Source: Phocaeicola plebeius
Lineage (GTDB): Bacteria; Bacteroidota; Bacteroidia; Bacteroidales; Bacteroidaceae
Length of the DNA: 18,678 bases
Reading direction: 5' to 3'
Assembly (NCBI RefSeq): GCF_003437535.1
Contig: NZ_QSQT01000050.1
Coordinates: forward strand, 1 to 18,678
Every line of letters begins with the position of its first letter. Position 1 is the stretch's first letter. A program made the position numbers and the translations under genes. The notes below the pieces were generated by a model, which was not told the origin of the DNA, did no database searches, and saw only the letters and a program-made list of their open reading frames with translations. Positions 13,808 through 18,678 of the stretch are shown one piece after another.

Positions 13808-16693
13808 TTAGAATCTGCGAGGTCCATGTCCCGGGCCAGGACCAAATCCAGGTCCTCTTCCCGGACCACCCATTCTCGGGCCGGCACCTTTTCCACCAAA
13901 CAGATTCAGACGGTAAATAAAGTGTACCATGCAATAGCTGTAAATCGCATTGTATTCCGTATCACTTCGCATAGCCGCACTGATTACACGGCTGATATTG
14001 CTCTGATTACGCAGAATATCATAGAACTGAATGCTGACCGTAGCTGCATTTCCTTTCAGGAAGTCTTGCGAAAGCTGGGCATTCCAGATTAACTCATCAC
14101 GGTTCATGCTTGCATCCGCATATCCACGACGTGAGTTCTGAGAGATGTCTGTCGCAATTGACATATTCCAGGGCAAACGTACATTGGTACTTGCTCCGTA
14201 CGAGAACTGGTAGGTATCCATATTATTCTCTTCCTTGAAGCTATTTCGCGAATGCGTATAAGCCAATGAACCGTTCAGAGAGAATTCCCACCAGTCATTA
14301 CGATACGTACCTCTCAAGCGTTCACTCAAAGACAACTGACGGGTTTTGTTCTTATCTGACACATTCTCAGCCTGTGCATCGCTCATATAACTCACAATGT
14401 TATTATAACGGGCCATCGTAAAGGTATTGATGGTATACTTCTTATTACGCAAAGCCGTATTAGAACCCAAGATACCAAACAAGTTCCAGTTGCCATTGAT
14501 ATTCTCCGGCATGGTTACCGTTCCACCGGTTTGCGGGTCGTATGTACTACGATTACTAATGCTGTTCAATACATTTTCAAAACGGAAGTGCGTCATGATA
14601 CCCCGCTGTTTCTCTGTATCAAATGTATTGTAAAAAGCCATGAACGAGTTGGTAAATGCCGGTTTCAACCCCGGATTTCCCCGACGAATGTTCAACGGGT
14701 CGGTCGTATCCTCAATAGGCAGCAAATCCGTCATGCTTGGCTGAGAGCTTCTTCCGCGGTAGTTGATTCTCAACTGGCTTGTTTTCGAGAATTTATAACG
14801 GAAATCAAATGTCGGAGTAAAGTTGAATACGTTTCGTACGGCCACCGTATCCAACTGGTCTTTCTTATAAGACAATTTCGATTTCTGCGGCTGGAAAGAA
14901 ACACCTGCATTCAAACTCATTTTTTCCCGAATCCAACGCAAAGAAACATCTGCCTGATGATTGTAATATGTGTACTGTGCACTCTTGCTGTTCTTTTCAT
15001 CCAGCACTCCCACATTATCTCCTCCATAACCTTGCGCTATCTCCCAGTCATTCGGCATTGTGTAGGTGGAATTGTCACTCTTTGAACGCTTGTACTGGAA
15101 ATAATAACTGAACTGCAAGAAGCCACCCTTAAATATCGGTTCGCTATAAGTAAAGCGTGCACCATAATTATAGTTCAAAGTAGGCGTAGAAATATAGCGG
15201 TTCAAAATTTCCAGCCGTTCCTCCTCTGTTTTCTGGTAATAGTCCGTTTCAGACACCGAGAACTGTTCACTCGAACTGTTCGTGTAATTATAGGAGCCAC
15301 GGAAAGTAATATTACGTCCCGGTTTTCCCAAACGACGGTTAACCATGGCCGAACCTCCCACATTAAAGTTATCTCCTTTCTGCAGACTGTTACGCGCAAT
15401 TGTATTGACAATATTTTCTTCTGGAATCAAAGATGAAAGATTGTCGGCTGCACTCAAAATTTCGTCGGTTGTATATTCCGGTTCCTGGCTGAATGTAAAA
15501 GAATTTGTCGCACTCCTGTTATCATTCTTTCCGTATGTTAAACGCGGACGAAAAATCACCGTTGTCATAGTATCCGGTTTCCACTCAATACGAAAATCTG
15601 CCGTAAGCGAAGTAGTCTTATTGCGATTAGCATTCTGGGCATTCTTGAAAGAGCTGGTAGCCGAAGAAACGAATGTTTCCGAAGCCTGCTTGCTGATAAT
15701 GTCCGCATCCTTGTAGTTATAATTCACACTACCTCCTGTTTCCAGTTTCTCACTCTGTGTACTAAAGTTGAAACCACCCATCTTGATGCTGGTCAGACCG
15801 TTCTGTCCTCCCCAACGAAAGCCACCGCCTCCTCCCGGATAGCCGTTATCATTCACATTATTCATTGAACCAATCACCGTAAACTGATTCTCTCCAATGA
15901 ATCGGTTCAACATTACTTTTCCACTGTAACGGTCTTCCGTTCCGGCTGCTACGTCCGCATTACCAAACCATCCCTTATTCATACCAGGCTTCACACTCAG
16001 GTCGAGCACGGTTTCTTCTTCGCCGTCATCAATACCTGTCACACGGGCCAAGTCCGATTGTTTATCATACGCACGCACCTTATCAATAATATTTACCGGA
16101 AGATTTTTCATGGCAATATTCGGGTCATCGGCAAAAAATTCCTTTCCATCAATCATGATTTTCTTGATTTCCTTCCCGTTTATCGTGATTTTTCCGTCTT
16201 CATCCACTTCAGCCCCCGGAAGCTTCTTCACCAGTTCCTCCAAAGCCGAACCTTCAGGCACACGATAGGCAGAACTGTTGTACACCAACGTATCGGCCAC
16301 TGCCGTCACCTCCGGAGCCTCAGCCACCACTACAGCTTCTGCCAGCATAATGGCATCCGAAGCCAGCTCCACCTTGCCCACATTCAAACGCGGATTGTTA
16401 CGCGTCAACGCAACCTGCTTGAAAAAAGGAGTATATCCAATATATGAAACCTTCAGCAGATACTTTCCCGGACGCACAGATAGTGAGAAATGTCCATCCA
16501 GATTTGTCACATTTCCCACTACCATTGAACTATCCTTTACGGAAAGGAGCTGTACTGTAGCCTGAATGACAGGCGATTTATCCCCTTCATCAAGAACCGT
16601 TCCCGTCACGGTTCCACGGCTGCCGCTGCTTTGTGCAAAAGCAGAAATGGTTACCCCCACCATCAGCAGCAATCCCAATAAAACTTTTTTCAT
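13808..16693 (-). CDS. Outer-membrane beta-barrel protein, TonB-dependent-receptor-like, with carboxypeptidase-like domain
   Basis: With the start at 16693 the product is 961 residues. The Sec signal peptide is MKKVLLGLLLMVGVTISAFA with cleavage after A20. An upstream in-frame ATG (16735) would bury this signal and is not used here. A carboxypeptidase-regulatory-like domain (about 27-112) is followed by a plug-like region (about 130-245) that includes LEELVKKLPGAEVDEDG and ITINGKEIKKIMIDGKEFF. The rest is a large beta-barrel of the OMP_b-brl_3 type. After the last aromatic strand (YRLNLF) comes an unusual tail of about 27 residues made largely of G, P and R and ending in F. No TonB box is obvious and no SusD partner is adjacent. 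The substrate is unknown. It may be co-transcribed with the small membrane gene upstream. Confidence 0.9.
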   Translation of the reverse strand: MKKVLLGLLLMVGVTISAFAQSSGSRGTVTGTVLDEGDKSPVIQATVQLLSVKDSSMVVGNVTNLDGHFSLSVRPGKYLLKVSYIGYTPFFKQVALTRNNPRLNVGKVELASDAIMLAEAVVVAEAPEVTAVADTLVYNSSAYRVPEGSALEELVKKLPGAEVDEDGKITINGKEIKKIMIDGKEFFADDPNIAMKNLPVNIIDKVRAYDKQSDLARVTGIDDGEEETVLDLSVKPGMNKGWFGNADVAAGTEDRYSGKVMLNRFIGENQFTVIGSMNNVNDNGYPGGGGGFRWGGQNGLTSIKMGGFNFSTQSEKLETGGSVNYNYKDADIISKQASETFVSSATSSFKNAQNANRNKTTSLTADFRIEWKPDTMTTVIFRPRLTYGKNDNRSATNSFTFSQEPEYTTDEILSAADNLSSLIPEENIVNTIARNSLQKGDNFNVGGSAMVNRRLGKPGRNITFRGSYNYTNSSSEQFSVSETDYYQKTEEERLEILNRYISTPTLNYNYGARFTYSEPIFKGGFLQFSYYFQYKRSKSDNSTYTMPNDWEIAQGYGGDNVGVLDEKNSKSAQYTYYNHQADVSLRWIREKMSLNAGVSFQPQKSKLSYKKDQLDTVAVRNVFNFTPTFDFRYKFSKTSQLRINYRGRSSQPSMTDLLPIEDTTDPLNIRRGNPGLKPAFTNSFMAFYNTFDTEKQRGIMTHFRFENVLNSISNRSTYDPQTGGTVTMPENINGNWNLFGILGSNTALRNKKYTINTFTMARYNNIVSYMSDAQAENVSDKNKTRQLSLSERLRGTYRNDWWEFSLNGSLAYTHSRNSFKEENNMDTYQFSYGASTNVRLPWNMSIATDISQNSRRGYADASMNRDELIWNAQLSQDFLKGNAATVSIQFYDILRNQSNISRVISAAMRSDTEYNAIYSYCMVHFIYRLNLFGGKGAGPRMGGPGRGPGFGPGPGHGPRRF

Positions 16694-16711
16694 TGCCTTT
16701 ATCTCTTCCTT

Positions 16712-16743
16712 GTTGATTAATTGTACCTTTGACAATTATCAAC
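16712..16743. promoter_or_regulatory. Dyad upstream of the outer-membrane barrel gene
   Basis: Arms at 16712-16724 (13 nt) and 16732-16743 (12 nt) are inverted copies differing by a single inserted base, with a 7-nt centre. The dyad ends about 19 bp before the barrel gene's ATG. It could be an operator or a hairpin in the 5' leader. It lacks a T-tract on either strand suitable for termination. The function is inferred from position only. Confidence 0.45.
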
Positions 16744-16777
16744 AAAAAAGGTTTACCCCTACTCTTTATTTTTTAAC

Positions 16778-17185
16778 TTATTTTTGTCTGAAGTTTTTTT
16801 CAATCTTTGCTTTCTGCATCAAAAACTCTTTACAGAACACACAAATAACCATGTACACAATACCTACTGAATTGTCTGCTTCCTGCAAATTTCCTCCATA
16901 AGCTGCATTCAGCAACACTCCTACATAATAAATTCCCCACAAATAGAGTGAAATCACCATTGCTTTCCGCCGAATGGCAAAAGCTTCCTCATTTTCATCC
17001 TTCATTTTAGCCAGAAAAACCATGAACAATGAAATCCAGATGACCAGTTTCATTCCCAGTTTCACATACAGCAGATTACCGTCATTCACTTGTCCGAACA
17101 TATACATCAATAACGGAACAAATACTGACAATAACAGTAACACATACCCCAACAAACGGCACGAAGCCGGAAAAATTCCTTTCAT
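16778..17185 (-). CDS. Small four-helix membrane protein, unknown function
   Basis: The 135-residue product starts at ATG 17185. A GTG at 17209 is in frame, but it coincides with the -7 promoter box and so is unlikely to be translated. Four hydrophobic segments are visible at about 9-30, 41-59, 75-95 and 107-123, with charged loops and a lysine-rich C-terminus consistent with an inner-membrane protein. No catalytic motif or named family is recognised. The start of the barrel gene lies 84 bp downstream on the same strand with no terminator between, so the two may share a transcript. Its own promoter box lies immediately upstream. Confidence 0.75.
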   Translation of the reverse strand: MKGIFPASCRLLGYVLLLLSVFVPLLMYMFGQVNDGNLLYVKLGMKLVIWISLFMVFLAKMKDENEEAFAIRRKAMVISLYLWGIYYVGVLLNAAYGGNLQEADNSVGIVYMVICVFCKEFLMQKAKIEKNFRQK

Positions 17186-17208
17186 AACTTGATTATTTTT
17201 TATTCGCA

Positions 17209-17216
17209 CAAAAATA
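17209..17216 (-). promoter_or_regulatory. -7 box for the small membrane protein gene
   Basis: The minus strand reads TATTTTTG (TAnnTTTG), 24 bp before ATG 17185. Its overlap with the alternative GTG start supports the downstream ATG. Confidence 0.5.
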
Positions 17217-17258
17217 CTTAATTGTAAGCCAACATCCGACTTCTTCTAACTTTTTTTC

Positions 17259-17266
17259 TAAATTTG
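17259..17266 (+). promoter_or_regulatory. -7 box for aroB
   Basis: TAAATTTG (TAnnTTTG) lies 21 bp before the aroB ATG. The region from 17186 to 17286 carries the two divergent -7 boxes for aroB and the small membrane protein gene. Confidence 0.55.
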
Positions 17267-17286
17267 CGACCAAAACAAATACACTT

Positions 17287-18348
17287 ATGAGTAAACAAGA
17301 AGTCATTATTTGCCAAAATTTCAATACGGAACTCAGCCAGAAGTTATCTGCACATTCATACGACAAGATTTTTATCCTGACCGACGAACATACTTTTCGT
17401 CTTTGCCTCCCTCTGCTGCAAGACATCGCCTTGCTGAAGGATGCAGAACAAATTGTCATTGGTCCGGAAGATGTGCATAAAAACTTGGAGACACTGGCCT
17501 ATGTATGGAACCAGCTCAGCAACCGGGGAGCCACCCGCCACTCGCTGCTCATAAACTTAGGAGGAGGCATGGTGACCGACTTGGGAGGATTTGCCGCAGC
17601 CACCTTCAAACGAGGTATCGCTTGTATCAACATCCCCACCACCCTGCTTTCCATGATTGATGCCGCCGTGGGTGGAAAAACCGGTATCAACTTCAACGGA
17701 CTCAAGAATGAAATCGGCTCCTTCTATCCTGCCGATCAGGTAATGATTGACAGCCAGTTTCTGAAAACCCTCGATATGCCCAACCTGCTGTCCGGTTACG
17801 GAGAAATGCTGAAGCACGGTCTAATCAGTCAGCCGTCACACTGGAGCGAACTGCTGACATTTGACTTTGCTCACATAGACTACGCATTGCTGCAGAAACT
17901 TATCGGCCAGTCCGTGCAAGTCAAGGAAGACATCGTAGAAAAAGACCCCTATGAGCAAAGCATCCGGAAAGCGTTGAATTTCGGACATACCATCGGACAT
18001 GCCTTTGAAAGTTTCGCCCTAAAGACTAACCATCCGGTGCTTCATGGATATGCTGTAGCCTGGGGTATGGTCTGCGAACTTTATCTGTCACACATCCGCT
18101 GCGGTTTCCCGAAAGAAGCGTTGCGCACCACCATTCAGTTCATCAAGGAAAACTATGGCAGCCTTTATTTCACCTGCGATGACTATGAATGTCTGTACGA
18201 CTTCATGAAGCATGACAAAAAGAATGCCTCATGTGGCGTCATCAATTTCACTCTTTTAGGAGGAATCGGTGACATTCGTATCAACCAGACCGCCTCACAA
18301 GAGGAAATCTACGAACTGCTTGATTTCTACCGCGAAACCATGGGATAA
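17287..18348 (+). CDS. aroB: 3-dehydroquinate synthase
   Basis: This 353-residue NAD- and metal-dependent enzyme converts DAHP to 3-dehydroquinate, the second step of the shikimate pathway for aromatic amino acids. The NAD-binding GGGMVTDLGGF is at 92-102 and GGKTGIN at 129-135. The metal ligands are predicted as E173 (GYGEMLKHG), H234 (NFGHTIGHA) and H253 (LHGYAVAWGM). The length matches family members. It is a single gene with its own -7 box. No other shikimate gene is in the window, and no clear terminator follows before the tRNA-Pro promoter. Confidence 0.97.
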   Translation: MSKQEVIICQNFNTELSQKLSAHSYDKIFILTDEHTFRLCLPLLQDIALLKDAEQIVIGPEDVHKNLETLAYVWNQLSNRGATRHSLLINLGGGMVTDLGGFAAATFKRGIACINIPTTLLSMIDAAVGGKTGINFNGLKNEIGSFYPADQVMIDSQFLKTLDMPNLLSGYGEMLKHGLISQPSHWSELLTFDFAHIDYALLQKLIGQSVQVKEDIVEKDPYEQSIRKALNFGHTIGHAFESFALKTNHPVLHGYAVAWGMVCELYLSHIRCGFPKEALRTTIQFIKENYGSLYFTCDDYECLYDFMKHDKKNASCGVINFTLLGGIGDIRINQTASQEEIYELLDFYRETMG

Positions 18349-18414
18349 GTTTTGTCGTGTTCAAACAGCGTTTAAACGTAATCTAAAAATACTAAGAAAT
18401 TATTGCGGAAAATA

Positions 18415-18445
18415 TTTGGTTATTCCGAATAAAGCAGTACCTTTG
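18415..18445 (+). promoter_or_regulatory. Bacteroidetes-type promoter for tRNA-Pro
   Basis: TTTG at 18415-18418 is separated by 19 bp from TACCTTTG at 18438-18445, a full match to TTTG-N19-21-TAnnTTTG. The tRNA starts 11 bp after the -7 box, so the 5' leader is very short. Confidence 0.88.
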
Positions 18446-18456
18446 CATCCGCAATT

Positions 18457-18531
18457 CGGGGTGTAGCTCAGCCCGGTTAGAGTACGCGTCTGGGGGGCGT
18501 GTGGTCGCTGGTTCGAATCCAGTCACCCCGA
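18457..18531 (+). tRNA. tRNA-Pro(GGG)
   Basis: A 75-nt tRNA with a perfect 7-bp acceptor stem (18457-18463 with 18524-18530) and discriminator A at 18531. The anticodon GGG is at 18492-18494 in the loop CTGGGGG. The anticodon stem (18485-18489 with 18497-18501) includes G-T wobbles. The T-arm GGTTCGAATCC is standard. It reads proline CCC codons (and CCU by wobble). CCA is not encoded. Confidence 0.96.
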
Positions 18532-18543
18532 CTGCTGAAAATC

Positions 18544-18579
18544 AAGGAGTTAAGATAAACATCTTAACTCCTTTTTTTT
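18544..18579 (+). terminator. Rho-independent terminator after tRNA-Pro
   Basis: A 13-bp perfect stem (18544-18556 with 18561-18573) with a 4-nt loop runs into eight T residues (18572-18579). It begins 13 bases after the tRNA. Confidence 0.95.
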
Positions 18580-18609
18580 GATTCCTACAACAAATCTACA
18601 ACATTTTTC

Positions 18610-18641
18610 CGGGTCAACGTAAAAACGGGTCAACGTAAAAA
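18610..18641. repeat. Tandem 16-bp direct repeat at the border of the right terminal repeat
   Basis: The 16-base unit CGGGTCAACGTAAAAA occurs twice head to tail (18610-18625 and 18626-18641). The second unit is the inner end of the 53-bp inverted repeat. The left window end has only one unit. It may be a leftover end of a second element copy or a local duplication. Confidence 0.9.
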
Positions 18642-18678
18642 CCTGAGGGATTTATTGTTTAGGCATAAATTTTAGTCA
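18626..18678. repeat. Right copy of the 53-bp perfect terminal inverted repeat
   Basis: This is the exact reverse complement of bases 1-53. Together the two copies bracket the whole window in opposite orientation. See the left copy for interpretation. Confidence 0.9.

Noticed and set aside
14531..15085. Long plus-strand open frame inside the outer-membrane barrel gene
   Set aside because: It is antisense to a well-supported gene, has no promoter box or recognisable domain and is low-complexity in composition.
16724..16731. Plus-strand TACCTTTG that could be a promoter firing antisense into the small membrane protein gene
   Set aside because: There is no -33 TTTG at the right spacing, and it overlaps the centre of a dyad. 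No plus-strand gene follows before aroB, which has its own box.
16694..16735. Upstream ATG extending the outer-membrane barrel protein by 14 residues
   Set aside because: The extension is charged and would displace a clear signal peptide that starts at the ATG ending at 16693.
17186..17209. GTG start for the small membrane protein
   Set aside because: The codon lies in the predicted -7 promoter box, so it would not be in the transcript.
18580..18609. ACAACA repeats after the tRNA-Pro terminator as a possible integration site
   Set aside because: There is no integrase gene, and no copy of the tRNA 3' end is present elsewhere in the window, so an attachment site cannot be supported.

Overview
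The window reads as ordinary chromosome from a member of the Bacteroidaceae (Bacteroides or Phocaeicola type). Most leaderless-looking genes are preceded by a TAnnTTTG -7 box, the promoter signature of the Bacteroidetes primary sigma factor. At both tRNA genes a TTTG -33 box sits 19-20 bp upstream of that -7 box. Shine-Dalgarno sites are mostly absent, and the protein set fits the same group: an outer-membrane beta-barrel with a carboxypeptidase-like domain, an epimerase-type threonine dehydrogenase, a DUF3822-like protein and GH2 enzymes. The genus call is by resemblance only; no rRNA gene is present.

Layout, left to right. A tRNA-Lys(TTT) and thymidine kinase (tdk) lie on the minus strand, divergent from rsmI (16S rRNA C1402 methyltransferase) and a coiled-coil lipoprotein. 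A small carbohydrate island follows: a secreted GH2 glycosidase (minus) divergent from a beta-helix lipoprotein (plus), closed on both sides by hairpin terminators. Next is a divergent pair, threonine 3-dehydrogenase (minus) and 2-amino-3-ketobutyrate CoA ligase (plus), the complete two-step route from threonine to glycine plus acetyl-CoA. A compact RecD-like helicase (minus) is divergent from a tight three-gene plus-strand operon: a membrane-anchored protein with a pilin-like N-terminal half, a DUF3822-type protein, and rsmD (16S rRNA G966 methyltransferase). rsmD overlaps tail-to-tail with a cardiolipin synthase (minus). Then come a large outer-membrane beta-barrel protein, a small four-helix membrane protein (both minus), aroB (3-dehydroquinate synthase, plus) and a tRNA-Pro(GGG).

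The two outermost ends of the window carry a perfect 53-bp inverted repeat, and the right copy has an extra tandem 16-bp unit. This most likely means that the window is a contig bounded by two copies of a dispersed repeat such as an insertion sequence.

I see no CRISPR array, prophage, transposase, restriction system or recognised defence locus. The least explained parts are the pilin-like/DUF3822 pair coupled to rsmD, the dyad upstream of the outer-membrane barrel gene, and the terminal repeat. No intergenic stretch exceeds about 300 bp.
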